64,000 bases of DNA from the NCBI GenBank assembly GCA_037783415.1, contig JAZGTN010000035.1, positions 1,364,001-1,428,000 of the forward strand, in the 5' to 3' direction. Shown piece by piece: positions 36,416-48,111 of the stretch. The translations under genes and the position numbers were made by a program. Positions within the stretch are counted from its first letter, which is position 1, and each line of letters starts with the position of its first letter. The notes beneath the pieces are model-generated. The model saw only the letters and a program-made list of their open reading frames with translations. It ran no database searches and was not told the origin of the DNA. This DNA is from Leptasterias polaris. Its lineage: Eukaryota; Echinodermata; Asteroidea; Forcipulatida; Asteriidae.

Positions 36416-37602
36416 ATAACAAAAATAACAGCAGAATTTTAAATTGGATTCTAATTAATTTACAAAAACAAATCTGCGGAAACAACTACATTGCCACATT
36501 TTTGTTGTGTACAATAGGCCTAAAATCGTGTTTATTTAACGCAAGTGATCCTCTCTCCCGCATAAAACCCCTTGTTATTCCCCCTCAACTTTATGGTTTT
36601 TAAATGAGTGCAGAATCTTCAGTGCACGGTCATGATTTCTTTTATTGCCGTCATAGACTCCCGGACCGTGCCCCGAGTGCGAAAGATTAATTCCCCAAGT
36701 CAGGGAGTACACCATTCTGTCGTGACAAAGCCATCTTTTCCAATCAGTGTGTGGTCTGTTTCATGCCTGACTCCGCAGCTATGCACTGTGCATTATTATC
36801 ATTTCTCAACGCTAGTACTAAATCGCACGTATTTAATATTAACGGTGCCCCCCCCCCCACCTCCCCCCCCCCATGTAACCGATTTGGATTAATTTATCAA
36901 CTGTTGAGGCAGTTATGGGGTTTGTTAGTTTGAGATCCACATTAATATTTTCAAATAGGATATACAATTGACGCGCCATGCCAAAACCAGGTCACATTGC
37001 ATAAACTCAATTCCCCCCCCCCCCCCCAATACACTTGGCAAATTCATATTGATATATTTAATAGACATACATGTATTTGAAGATGGTCTGACAATTTAAA
37101 ACATTTCCTGGATTGGAGGGGGATGCTGGCATAACAAGAAGACATGTTGACAACCAGGCCCCAATTTCATGGTTCTGCTCAACTCTGTGCTTACAGCCCA
37201 AAGAATCATGCGCTTTATAGGGCGCCATAAGCATTGCTTTCTGTGTTTCAAGGACACGTTGCCTTGGATTGGGTGATTATGGCTATAAAAAGCGTTTAAT
37301 ATGAAATGAATATGGTTGGAAAGATGTTTTAAAGTAAAATATAATGATCCGCACAAATATGCCTTGAAAATGTATGGTTTTCCTTTTACACCGTCTGCTA
37401 TTTTGTAGAACCAAATTTTTGTCTCGCCAAAGTGGTGGACCGTGTTAAAAGGAAATGGTGAACCATGTTACAAGACAGGGCACTGCCACAGATTTAACCC
37501 TGGAGTGCACTAGCTGGCACAAAGCACTGAAAATGTCATAAATTTATAACAACGATCGAGGAAGAAGGCATCTATGATGTGTCAAGATATCTGCTGGTCA
37601 TA
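36416..37602. other. Intron-1 sequence, mostly unrecognised
   Basis: No exon. C runs near 36848-36872 and 37013-37027. A partial family I end (ccccaatttcatggttctgc) lies near 37160-37180. Confidence 0.4.
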
Positions 37603-38018
37603 CCATAGGGCTTGAACTTGAAGGGAATGTAGGGCTTGTAGGGCTTGCAGCTCAATATTCTTGCTGGACCAGAAAATTTGTTACATGACCAGAATCCGAA
37701 TGAGAAAAACAGAAACGTTTCTCAGATTCAAGTTTTGGGGCATAAAACCTGATATCTTTTTCCATACCCACATTACTTTGGAGTGAAATGATTCTCAAAA
37801 TGTTTACATACTATCGAAAGCTGCTGTATATTTAACCAAGTAAGTTTTTATTTCAATTAATTTTCAGAGTCATTACCAAACATATACAGACCCTTTATGT
37901 AAAAAAAACACACCCCAAAACATCGCTTCTTCTTGTCTGGTCATGAGTTTGCTGGCCCAATGCTGTAATTACTGGCCTCAGGCCTGCGGTCCAGTGTAAG
38001 TTTCAATCCTTGCACCAC
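37603..38018. mobile_element. Interspersed TIR-like repeat, family N
   Basis: The left end (agggcttgaacttg..., gctggaccag) and the right end (ggcctcaggcctgcggtccagtgtaagtttcaat) are inverted versions of the sequence at 63967-64000. No ORF. Confidence 0.5.
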
Positions 38019-38249
38019 AATTGGAAAGGGGATCCAAGTGCCAGGGGAAACATGCCCTATAACCAACGTGGCCCATGATCTTTAAAATATGATTATGATT
38101 TTTCCAATCATAATTCATTCCAAATTTCAATCCTAATCGTAAGCCATGTAAATTAGCAGTGCATTACCAACACTCCTGTGGCATTTTATATGGTCATTAA
38201 TTGCTTAGACATCACGGTGCCTTTTTGAATATTTAATTTAATAATCACC

Positions 38250-38600
38250 TCGTGGTGGCCTGGGAGGACATGCTTCCCCTATGGGCGCACTGATTTTATC
38301 AAAGAGGACCAATGGGTATGGCAAAAAGTCTGGCTCACTCCTTCGATTAAAGGTGCTGTGTAGTGTTTAAGTTGGGAAGGTAGTGCATTCTGCTCTACCA
38401 GCTAGGCTCCTAGTGGATTATATCCATGCCTACATCCTTACGGACTGTGATGAGTAACCCTGTTTCAGCCTCAGGAGTAGGTGGCAATGTGCCCCTGGTG
38501 ACAATTGATTTGAGTTGATGGCCCAAATGAGTAGCCCTCACTTTGAAGTGGCCTTCTGGCTTTGTGTGTTAGGCGATATCTCATTTAAAAAAAGCAAAGC
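38250..38600 (+). repeat. SINE-like repeat (single copy in window)
   Basis: GC-richer block with TAGTGCATTCTGCTCTACCAG and a body ending TGTGTTAGGCGATATCTCA. It resembles a degraded SINE, but no second copy is available here for comparison. Confidence 0.3.
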
Positions 38601-38640
38601 ATGAACAATGAGAGTGTATTATTTTATTTGTTTTAAATGT

Positions 38641-38720
38641 TTCTGGTAATGATGTCAGGGGACCCTCAAAATAACTAGCAATGTGGTGGCCCGTATGCCT
38701 GTTTATGTGTTACATACAAA
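38641..38720 (-). repeat. tRNA-derived SINE, family C (end fragment)
   Basis: TTTCTGGTAATG...GGGACCCTCAAAATAACTAGCAATG matches the distal ends at 6011-6060 and 26118-26165. The tRNA-like head is missing. Confidence 0.6.
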
Positions 38721-38783
38721 GTGTGGACCTGAGAACAATAGAGGTCTACACAGTGTAGGGACATGAAACATTATGTGGACTTA

Positions 38784-40893
38784 TACACCTATCAATTGTA
38801 TGACGCACTATCCGACCCCCGGGGATGGTGCGTCAAGTTTGCGTCTTTACTCTAAAAAAATTTGACGGTGGGTACGTCAAAAGCCAATAGTGGTTAGTCA
38901 AAAAATCTTTAAGAGGTGCGTCGCGGTACGTCATGTTCCGTCATGTTCCGTCATGTTCCGTCGATGTCCATTTTCAACATGTAATTGCCATTTTGTGGAG
39001 AATAAAATAATGCACCTAACCCTCGCCGAATATGTAAAATGATGTTGGTATTTGTTAACATTTATGTACCTTGGGGTGGGAATTTACTGCCGGAACGATC
39101 ATCACAGCTCCGACGTCCAGTTTATTTTTCTATTGTTATGGTCATTGTCAGTGTTTGCTTGTTACCTTTTTAAAAGGGCTATGGGGGCTACTTTGCAGGA
39201 CTCCATTTTAAAACAGATTTTAACTGGGTGTATAGCATTAATAAATGGGTCAAAGTTAATCCTCGTCGTTAATCCTCGTCTTCCATTGTGTCTACCCTGA
39301 TGCTTTTCTTATAGACTTCGATGCCATCCAGCAAGAAGGTCGCCAAGACGAGTGGTTTAGACATCTTAGCAAGCTGTACATGAAACAAAATAATTCAGTC
39401 CATTAACAGGGGTATAGAAACTGTATCATGTTAATAAAATGGTATCCCAGCACAAAAAGTTACAAAAATATATAACCATTTATCATTTGTTGGCGACACA
39501 AACACATGATGAAGGTTGCAGGCTTTGACCTAGGTTACACATTTTTAAAAATAAAACATGGAAAAAATAAAATCAAGAAATAGGCCCCCCGAAAATAGTA
39601 ATAAAAAATAAAACAAAATATTAAAATCATATCTATTTGCTCTGCCCTCCAGGATACACGACCAAAAACTCTTGGGTTGCCCTTTTTCTGTCATTCATAT
39701 TATGAATTAAATGTACACATTGTCTGTGTATTTCTCCGAAATCCAGGAATTGTAGTGCCCAAGTAGTACCAAAATTATACTTCAAAATGTGAACATCATA
39801 AACGGAGAAGAGGCTTTTTTACAGTAAAAATCTTTCAACAACTTTATTTACAGGCTATCATAGTTTATGGTAAAGTTATGGATTATTTGAAACAAGAAAA
39901 GTGATATTAGAATTCCCTCGAATTGGTACCAATATGTGAAATTTCAGCATCTGGCTCCATACTACTACCAAAAATAAACACATTATAAAATACGTTTTGT
40001 CTTGCGAAATTGTTGGATGATATTGATAACTTTTAATTTCTTTTTCTCCAGGCCAAAAATATTTTGTAACATAAAATACAACAATCAAAATGATCAATGA
40101 TAAATAAAGACCAGTTATGTAGATAAATGGAAGTTCTGACTAAAAGGATGTCGCAGGATTGAAGTAGATTGTGGGGGGATCGTTTTTGTTTTTGCGTCGA
40201 AACAGACACACACTCGTCCGACTCCAATCAATCGAGTCACGAAAAAGCCACGATTCACAAAGCGGCATACGTTTCAAGTAAAAATACTTAAAAATGCATA
40301 CATTATACAACAATACGTTCGTGAAAGCATGGTCGCTAATTATAAAGCGATTTGTGCATACAAAAAAACAAGCAAAAACAATATTCCTACCTGATTTTTT
40401 CTCACATCTGACATCTGACATCCAATTTTATCGTGCGGCGTTATATAATAGTTGTTGTCTTCGATCGTCGACTGGCTCTCTCCTCGGGCCCCTCTTTTTT
40501 TCTGTGCGTTTTAATAGCTAGTGCGCTGGGAACCGCACGTCTCGAAAATAAAGCAGTACAACCTCGACCACCTCACCTCGTGCGGACACTTGCAATGTAT
40601 TTTCACTATGTATGCCGGGAAACTCGTACGTAAAAGGTTGAATTATTTGGTATTCACTGCGCCTGCGTCGTTTGCAAGAGATTTTATGTGCGTCGTCGGT
40701 GTTCGTCCGTGGTGCGTCGTTTTCTGCGAATGGTAAGTCAAAAAATCGTTCGGAAGACAGTCCAAATCTGCAACAAGTGTGTCAATTTTTCGACTCAGGG
40801 TGGGTCTTTGGACACGCAAATCCGTCCCCACATATGAGCAGTGACGCACCAGCCCCGGGGGTCTGATAGTGCGTCATACAATTGATAGGTGTA
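38784..40893. mobile_element. 2.1-kb TIR DNA transposon derivative flanked by TTA
   Basis: The terminal 52 bp (38784-38835 and 40842-40893) are inverted repeats with only two mismatches, beginning TACACCTATCAATTGTATGA. Direct TTA copies at 38781-38783 and 40894-40896 fit a 3-bp TWA target duplication as made by PIF/Harbinger elements; a TA duplication is the alternative. Subterminal regions on both sides are rich in GCGTC/ACGTC/CCGTC motifs, including tandem TCATGTTCCG units at 38938-38962. No transposase ORF is visible, only a short exon-like piece at 39315-39406, so it is probably non-autonomous. The high TIR identity implies recent movement. Confidence 0.85.
39315..39406 (+). CDS. Exon-like terminal coding fragment inside the 2.1-kb TIR element
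   Basis: After an acceptor TTTTCTTATAG, the frame reads 29 residues starting F-D-A-I-Q-Q-E-G-R-Q-D-E-W-F and ending N-N-S-V-H before TAA. The composition is protein-like and charged, unlike the surrounding AT-rich sequence. A polyadenylation signal AATAAA follows at about 39432. This looks like the last exon of a gene, either the element's own degenerated accessory gene or a captured host exon. I recognise no domain, and matching upstream exons were not found. Confidence 0.35.
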
Positions 40894-41059
40894 TTACACA
40901 CGTCCACACAGTGGGTTTGTTTTTCGTGTTGAAGAATATGATTTTTCTGAAGTGCATAGCAAAGAATGTCCACAGATTGTATGCAGCACAGAGCTTGGTG
41001 GGGATACCTGTGTAAAGAGAAGTCAATAAAGAAATGTTCAATAAAGAAAACCCAATGCA

Positions 41060-41215
41060 CATACAAGGCTTCGTCCAAGGAGGGATTCAAACCCGGGTCC
41101 ACAGAGGTGAAAGGCAAGACGAGACACACTGAGCCAACCTGATCCCCAATCTTGTGTCCCTGAGCAAGAATTTTTAAATCATAATTGTTTCGTCCCTCGG
41201 ATGAGATGTAATAAT
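41060..41215 (-). repeat. tRNA-derived SINE, family C (partial) joined to SINE body
   Basis: Minus strand: GGTTGGCTCAGTGTGTCTCG, CTTGCCTTTCACCTCTGTGG, B box GGTTTGAATCCC. To its right, TGTGTCCCTGAGCAAGAA and TTTCGTCCCTCGGATGAGATG match SINE-B body text in the plus sense, so two SINE types abut here. Confidence 0.65.
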
Positions 41216-41758
41216 ACAACTATAAACAATAACACTTATTACACGCTGGTATCTGTCAAGTGTTGACGGTCATGGCGCGGCACAAAACACTGTAGTTCTC
41301 GTGTCTTGTGTAATACACACAAAACAAAACCGGTACACTTATTGCTAAGAGAAGGGATTCGCCATGGTGTTTTCTAGTATAAATGTGTCTCATAGAATTG
41401 AAACTTGGCTCTGCATGCCTGTCTTCAAAAATTAATGAGTGTATTGAGACGCCAGTTGGGCCGTGCATAAAGTGCTGTATAAGAACTGATTATTATCTTT
41501 CGTATTGTTATTAACTTTTTATTATTATTTAGTTTGGGACATCAACTCATACCAGACTAACCAGACAGTAAACCAGACTAATATTCTTTAACATTTTGAG
41601 CTGGCAGCTCAGAATCACTGTGTGCTTAAAAGCAGTTGTTCGATATTCATTTCTATATAAATATTTTAAACTTTTTGAGTCAGAGGTTTATATTTCAATA
41701 AGTGAAAGAAACATAACAATCTTCAATTTTTATTTCCCCTTTCTTTTCATTTGTACAG
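41216..41758. other. End of intron 1, no recognised feature
   Basis: AT-rich, ending in the pyrimidine tract and acceptor of the next exon. Confidence 0.4.
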
Positions 41759-41799
41759 AAGCTGAAGAGGAGGTTACACTAATGTTGGCACAGCATGAA
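41759..41799 (+). CDS. slc4a11: SLC4A11-like transporter, 41-nt exon
   Basis: A pyrimidine-rich tract and acceptor TTGTACAG precede it, and a strong donor GAA|GTAAGT follows. After two nucleotides completing a split codon it encodes A-E-E-E-V-T-L-M-L-A-Q-H-E and ends in phase 0. The next exon (43604) starts in phase 0. Joined, these residues precede R-I-P-M-K-D-F in the same place where vertebrate SLC4A11 has the short segment before its conserved K-N-F-K-E-E-I-R-A stretch. The exon belongs to the cytoplasmic N-terminal domain. It is too short to identify alone; splice sites, phase and alignment together support it. Confidence 0.65.
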
Positions 41800-42689
41800 G
41801 TAAGTATACAGAACATTCTTAACCACTTCATGTGGGTATTAAGAAATATTTATCCTGCCTCGGCAGGTGTTATTTTTCTGTACTTTTCAGAGTTTCAGGA
41901 GTAAATTAGTTTTTGAGAATACATCGTTGTCACAATGAATCCTTAAGTAAAGTAAAGACGACATTAATGTTCTTTCTTCTGCAACAAAAAAGAGACTCTC
42001 CGAAGTTGTTACAGGCGTTTATGAATGTCAACCATATTTTTACCCAGGACTATTTTCTTGTATACGTTTATACCATTTTCGATGTAAAGTGGTTAAAAGA
42101 GATAATAACCTTAGACCTCTGTATTATGTTTGTTCAAGGCCTTACCACAAGCCTTGCTGGGTGGATTTTTCTCGGGAAGGGGGGGGGGGGAAATAACATT
42201 ATTTCAGATTTCAACATGCAAAACCTGAACAAAATGTGCAAAAAAACAAACAAACAAAAGCAAAAGAAATACTACATTCAAATTACTAAAACACAATCAG
42301 AATTAGTTAAATATTCGTCTTTTTTAGCATCACGCCTGGATTGGGATGCATGTTCCTTTCCACTCAACCTGATGTTATGCCCTCCCTTAGTTTAAATTGA
42401 ATCACAGCCGAAGAATGTTTCTCCGTTTTATCCAAACTGCCAACATTGATTTTACCTCACCGTGTAATGTTCGTAATTCAAGCAAGTAATGTTAGAAAAA
42501 TTCTGGGGAATCAAAACTGTATGTAGTTGAATATTCTGCCACCTGCTGTAAGTCCATAACAGTTTGGTTTTTTTTACGGTGGGAGTTTTAAACTAACGCT
42601 GTCTCATCTTGGCCTTGGCTACCACTCAAAGAACCACCTGTCAATTTTTTACTCGGCTTTCTCCAAATGATGTAAAATTTGAAACACTA

Positions 42690-42810
42690 GGGTTATATGC
42701 CCAAATTTTCACAGATTGTTTTATTTCATCTATAAAGTTGATCAAAAAACATGAGCACCGTCTGCGACTGTTTTGTCAGCTCTTCCAATCCTGTATATCT
42801 TTAAGTATTG
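42690..42810 (-). repeat. Interspersed repeat family G (copy 2, inverted)
   Basis: The reverse complement contains ATACAGGATTGGAAGAGCTG, GACAAAACAGTCGCAGACGG, TCATG and CTGTGAAAATTTGGGC in the family G order. Confidence 0.7.
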
Positions 42811-42913
42811 CATAGAAATAAAGTCTCCAGATAGATGTACACACCCAAGCCTTTATCGGCTGTTCTGAAATATTCCAGATGAAAAGTTGTTTATGAAGAT
42901 GATTTTGATGTGA

Positions 42914-43326
42914 CTTTAAAGAGGGGCTGTAAGGTCAAAATCCGTTTTGTGATGCACTCATTTACCATTGGATACAGTCCTTATGAAGGTGGGATAATAA
43001 TGACAAGTCTCTTTACCTCACATTAAAACGGTTTAAAATGCCGTCGTATTTTATGCATTTTCAGTGCAATTTTGTTAACATCCAAAAACATCCAATGACA
43101 TCACATTTCAAATTGAACAGTCTGTACAGTTTTTGTACAGGGGATTTTTAATTCATTTCTGAATTTCCATGATGTTATCCTGTGTGGAATGTTCAGACCA
43201 ATTTATTGTAATAGCATCCAATAAAGTCATGTTTCAAATTTCTCTCTGAAAGAGTATCAAACAAAATATTAATTTACACCATTTTAAAGTGAGGCTAAAG
43301 ACTTGTAAATTGTCCCCTCTTTTAAG
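42914..43326. mobile_element. TIR element, family H (copy 1)
   Basis: CTTTAAAGAGGGG at the left end pairs with CCCCTCTTTTAAGG at the right. A second inverted block (acaagtctctttacctcacattaaaac) occurs near both ends. The interior TTTTCAGTGCAATTTTGTTAACATCC recurs in the hairpin element at 61255-61496. No ORF. Confidence 0.6.
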
Positions 43327-43603
43327 GAAACAAAGACTAATGAAAGAATAAAACATATTGTCAAGCAGTTTTGGTACTTTGATGGAGAAACATCATGTAA
43401 TACTATAATTGGCAGGCCAATTTGAATAGACCTAAACAAAAAGCAAAATCACATTTGATTTTCCTTCATAAGTACTCTATCTAGAGCAAAATGAGAACAT
43501 CACATAGCTGAATTTGACCCTCGATTCATTTGAAACAAGATTTTGTTTCAAATGCTCATTTTGTCTGTGTACTCCAATTCTTTCCTTCCTCGCAAATTTT
43601 CAG

Positions 43604-43811
43604 AGGATTCCAATGAAAGATTTCAGCAATGAGGTTCGAGCGACCCTGGACGTAGATAACTTTGTTGGTCAGGCCTCGTTGCTTCTGGACGTCACGGAGA
43701 CCACAGTGGAATCCATCATGGACCGCCTCTTAGAGAAGCTACTGGAGGGAGATGAGAAAGAAGAACTCATCACCAAGGAGGCTAAGTCCGTCCTCTTCAG
43801 TCATGACTCAG
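43604..43811 (+). CDS. slc4a11: SLC4A11-like transporter, N-terminal domain exon
   Basis: A 208-nt exon between acceptor ATTTTCAG and donor CAG|GTAGGA, entered in phase 0 and left in phase 1. It encodes 69 residues. K-D-F-S-N-E-V-R-A-T-L-D-V-D-N-F-V-G-Q-A and then S-L-L-L-D follow the vertebrate SLC4A11 pattern K-N-F-(K)EE-IRA-x-x-DLDGFLAQAS-I-V-L, and the tail near L-F-S-H-D-S corresponds to its L-F-T-D-A. This is the cytoplasmic fold that SLC4 transporters share. The SLC4A11 branch fits better than the bicarbonate transporters or anion exchangers, whose motif here is L-D-M-R-A-x-T/S-L. SLC4A11 is a plasma-membrane protein reported to carry H+/OH-, NH3-coupled H+, or borate. The transport domain is not in this window. 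Codon use and conservation make this a working exon. Confidence 0.82.
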
Positions 43812-43946
43812 GTAGGAGTTCAATTCTCTAGACGCCTTCAGACCAACCACTCTTGATTTAGCTAATTGAAGATCAGAGGCATCCTCAGTATTAAGAAGTG
43901 ACTAGTTGATGGGTAACAACCTATCCCTGGAGGTGACTGCAGTGAC

Positions 43947-44524
43947 GTCCTGGATATGAGGATCCTTTTCTGGAGCGGAACAAATTTCATAGCTCCATAA
44001 TTCAAATTTTACCTGTAAGAAGCTACTAATATCACTGGATTAATATTCCATGGCAGCATACTTTTTTCGTGGTTGGTTTTGGTTGCCAGATATTCCTCAT
44101 AAATCCGTAATTTTTGTGAAATAATTCAGCTCTCATTGTAAAAATATTCATGTTTGGTTCGTTCTCTCAAATGTGCCTGTCGCGCATTCGTGTACAAACA
44201 TGAGCATGTTAAGTGCAGGATGTTCATTTGAATTGACAGTGTACTGCGGTATGCGTTATTGGCGCCAGTGCAAACATACGCATAATAGGTTTGCATGATG
44301 AACTGTGTTCAAAATTTGCAAAGCTGTTAAATGTTGAGAGCTAGATTCGTTTACAAAAATAACCGATTTACAAGGAATATCTGACATCTGAAACCCTCCG
44401 CCAAAAAATGTTCGTGACCATGGCATTGGTAATCCGGTGAGATAAGTAGCTTCTTACAGGTAAGATTTGAGTTATGGAGCTCTGAAAATTTTCCACCCTG
44501 GAAACGGACCCTCATATCTAGGAC
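43947..44524. mobile_element. Foldback element with long (about 120-bp) inverted repeats
   Basis: The left arm (43947-44071, starting GTCCTGGATATGAGGATCC) and right arm (44400-44524) are inverted repeats over their whole length with scattered mismatches. Shared text includes ATAGCTCCATAA and TTACCTGTAAGAAGCTACT. The 330-bp centre is not coding. It begins 135 bp after the preceding exon. Confidence 0.8.
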
Positions 44525-44640
44525 TCTGTATCTGTGTACAGTACAGAGGAAGAGTCCCACATAGGCATTGGTTACAGCCATGAAATAATATTAATAATAT
44601 ATTTTTCTGAGAGAAATGATGGTTCTGAGAACAACCCAAG

Positions 44641-44728
44641 TAGATTTGAGATGCTTCTCCAATCCCCCAGCCTCCAATCTCAAATAGATTTGAGATGCTT
44701 CTCCAATCCCCCAGCCTCCAATCTCAAA
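44641..44728. repeat. Tandem duplication, 44-bp unit
   Basis: TAGATTTGAGATGCTTCTCC starts at 44641 and again at 44685, and the two units are identical. Confidence 0.95.
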
Positions 44729-46529
44729 AAGGTTCAAGTTTAGGTTTAATAGACAATTATAAGACAATATACATGTAATATATTCTTTGTCAAGGTACAA
44801 ATACAAAATTGGACAGTTACTCAAATCACACGTTTCCAGCAGTGACTCGGACAGTACTCAAAATGGGACACCCACAAAGCACAGAGGCCATAATTAGCAT
44901 TATTTTGAAACCTACTTCACACCATGGGAGAGCTGTGCCCTAATATTAAACACATATCTTCCATTCCCATGAAAAATTAAATGCACCCTGTCCAATATGA
45001 TACTATGTCACATTTACTCATTTCCAATCACGTCCTTATCAACCCCAAGACCAAGGGCAGGCGGTTACGCCATCACCATGTAGAACTCTGACAGAGACCA
45101 AGTGGGAGCGTAGACATTCTTCCCAGCAGGGTCGTCATACACTCTCGCATTGTTCAGATTTCGCAAGAGCTTACCAATTTACCAATCCATTCTAGAAGAG
45201 GCGCACATTTATGGGTCAGGCAGTCCATCTGTCATCTCAAGTCTGTCAGTAACCTGCCAGTCTCTCAGCATCTCTCTGATGGGCCACTGCAACATAAAAA
45301 ACAACTGATGAGAGATCCATGCACAGTTTCGATACATTGCGCTAGGAGAATTAAAGACATTCAGTGATTGTTGGAAAAAAATCAAATAACAATTTTTTAA
45401 TCTGCAAGCCAAATGGTAAAAACTAGAAGATTGGATAAAAAAATTTGCTATCTTCCCAACAGGCCTGCAATTTCATCTTTGAGAGGGCAAGGCTATCATT
45501 CATTTTGCAAAGGGCACTTTCTTTGGGAAATCTTAAAAGTCTGTGGGAACCTTTTGAAGGGGCACCAAGGCAAAGACCATGGCACGGCCTCCATGGTCTC
45601 CATGTAGCTCCAGGCCTGTTCCCAAACCAATGATGTTAATCTTTTATCGCTGTTAATAATTGTAATCTCCTACAGCACAAGTGTGGTAAAGATTTATTGT
45701 TGTTTACTTTACTTATTGATTCAGGTTTTAAACATACTTACAACACAAAATACAAAAAGACAATCACAAACAAACGGAAGCCTGGGGATTGCCCAAAAGC
45801 AAAAGAAAGCACTATCTAAAAGAGCTACCCCCTTGCAGTAACTACATAAAAAGACAATCAATCAATTAATCATAAACATTTATTTCCATACATAAAGCAA
45901 AATAAACAACTAGGTTAGTTAACAGAGACCGAGACTGTATGGAGTCATGACCCGGAAAAGCTTGTAGGCTGGGATGCCTTACAACAAAACAAAGATGGAA
46001 CGTAAGGAATGACACAATATCAAAATCACAAAGTTGCAAAGATTCTGGGAAAGGTAAAATGATCAAACAAAATTTAATTTAAAAAAACAACTCGGGCCAT
46101 ACATTTTATGGAAATAACTCTGGCTTATGTGTGAGTCAACATTTGTTATTGTTCAAAAGGATAGACGTTTTTCACCGCAGGATCTGTTGCGTCACATCGT
46201 CATCACCAAGTCCCAGATTTTGTTGTCAAAGTAAAGGGAATGGCACATGAACACCTGACCTTTAAACCAATTATCGCGGCTACTCCATGTCTAAATGTAT
46301 CATCCATAAATCACATCACGTTGTGGAAAGCTAAGTGTTGCCCACTTTCCGGAATTCCACCCTTATCAGTTACCATGGTGTCAATCATGTGACGGTCGCT
46401 ATGACATCATAACCATGGATGATGTGATGTATCCTCCACTGAGCTGATCACGCCCCCCCCCCCCCCCTAATTTTGGTAGGAATTAGCTGTGTACAAAAAC
46501 AACATAAACATGATCTTGGGACAAGTAGT
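44729..46529. other. Intron-3 sequence, no recognised feature
   Basis: No exon or repeat family recognised, apart from a 15-nt C run (46453-46467). Confidence 0.4.
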
Positions 46530-46725
46530 AAACTAATTTCAACAAGCTTTTAAGCAGAAAAATTCACCAAATGAATAAGCTAAGCAAAATGTGAGGGGGA
46601 CCAGTCAAAAGTAATGCACATTATATGACACTTGGGCTTAGTAACCTGTTTCTTCTAAGAAAGATTTGTTTGTGTTAAGCAATTTGTGTGTTTAACAGCT
46701 TTTTGAAATTGGACCATAAGCTTCA
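46530..46725. repeat. Interspersed repeat family I (copy)
   Basis: Contains AAGCAGAAAAATTCACCAAATG, GCTAAGCAAAATGTGAGGGGG, TTAACAGCTTTTTGAAATTGGACC, which is the inverted end of the GGGCCCAATTTCATAGAGCTG type. Confidence 0.5.
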
Positions 46726-48111
46726 AACAAAGTTATTTATTTTCATTTGTTTGTTTTGGGGTTTTTTCTTTCTTTTCTTTATTTGTAGTCCTTTTTTAAA
46801 GTTTGTAAATCCCTCAGCATTTCCCAAGTCCCTTCTCGTCTTTGTTAAGCACATTGGGGTTTCATGCTTTAGATGTTAGGTGCTATTTAAGTTCCTTTTG
46901 TTTTTAATGATGATTATAATTATTGTTATAGATGCAGGGGCTCAAACCATATTTTGACCAACAATTTGTTTGTCTCAGTCCCACTCAATCTGTGATAACA
47001 TTTACGTTTATGAGGCCCTTGCAAAGTCTCAACTGAAAACTTACCTTTTTTTGTTTACTATGTTTGGATCTGGAGTCAAAAACCGAATGGAACTGGGGGT
47101 GGGGTATTGGCGACAAGGGGGGGGGGGATGAGGCCACTGATCCAGAGTGCTATCACATGAGGAGCAGTGACACTCAGATTTAATTTTATGTTTTTATTTA
47201 TTTATTATTATTATAAAATTTTTGTTTGGGGGGTGCAAGCAATCGGGAGCAAAAACATAAGTTCATTAAATTTGTTGATCTTATTTGGGGTCTCTTTATA
47301 ATGTGTTTGTATTGGTTACAACACATCACATGACTTTTAAATTACCTTTCACGTTGTGGCCCAAATTAAATTGGGGAAGTCAGCTTTAACTTTAAGCTTG
47401 TGTGTGCCTTGAAAGGAAAAGTGAGAAAACAAAGTTGTTACTGAAATGGATGGCATTACATATTTAATACAGGGCACTGCTCTAGGTTTTAACAGAAAAA
47501 AATTATTAAATTTACTCCATTGCTTCAGTCCAGTCATACAGACATCAGTATTTTGAATTTAATAATTATGATATCCTGGACATTGAGTTTTAGCCATCAA
47601 GTTTGTCTTTTTCTATTTTCTGTTTTTTTAAATTTATTTTGTTAGTTTTGTTATTGTCATGCCATTCTGTCGCCTGAATCCATACGCTTCAGCACGATGA
47701 TTGTGCAATTTGAAAAACAAAAACTATCTTTGCCTGCCTAAGAATAGTTCTGTGATACTTACACTGTCAACAGAGAATGAATAAACATGCTGTACAAATC
47801 AAATCCCCTGTGATAATTGCCATTCATATCTAAGATGAATGCCAAGATGGGATGTAAAACACCTTAGGATATCTACACAGCTTAACACTTGGTACTGTAC
47901 AGAGAAGACCAAGCTTCTGATCATAATTATAAGCCAACACGTGTATTACATTACCATAAGTTCAAGTTCTCTGTTGAAAGTTTTTAAAGGGAAAACTATT
48001 CATCGTTCGTTTTTGGAATCTTACTAAATTCATTCCCATCCTCTAGTTTTAAACTACACACACTAGAGATCTTTATCATGGTGCGGCATCTTGATTTGTT
48101 CCCATTCAACT
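46726..48111. other. Intron-3 sequence, no recognised feature
   Basis: T-rich, with an 11-nt G run (47117-47127). No exon. Confidence 0.4.

Larger units (their letters stand above)
5954..41758 (+). other. Putative intron 1 of the SLC4A11-like gene (about 35.8 kb)
   Basis: It lies between donor GAG|GTGGGT and acceptor TTGTACAG. I found no other convincing exon on either strand inside it. It is filled with the SINEs, MITEs and TIR elements listed separately, between AT-rich unique stretches. If the first exon is wrong, this is partly intergenic. Confidence 0.4.
41800..43603 (+). other. Intron 2 of the SLC4A11-like gene
   Basis: Runs from donor GTAAGT to acceptor AAATTTTCAG. It carries a 12-nt G run (42179-42190), a family G repeat and a TIR element. 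The 160-codon ORF at 41913-42395 has no domain and crosses the G run, so it is not a gene. Confidence 0.6.

Noticed and set aside
41913..42395. 160-codon ORF in intron 2 as a gene
   Set aside because: Crosses a 12-nt G run and AT-rich simple sequence; no domain.
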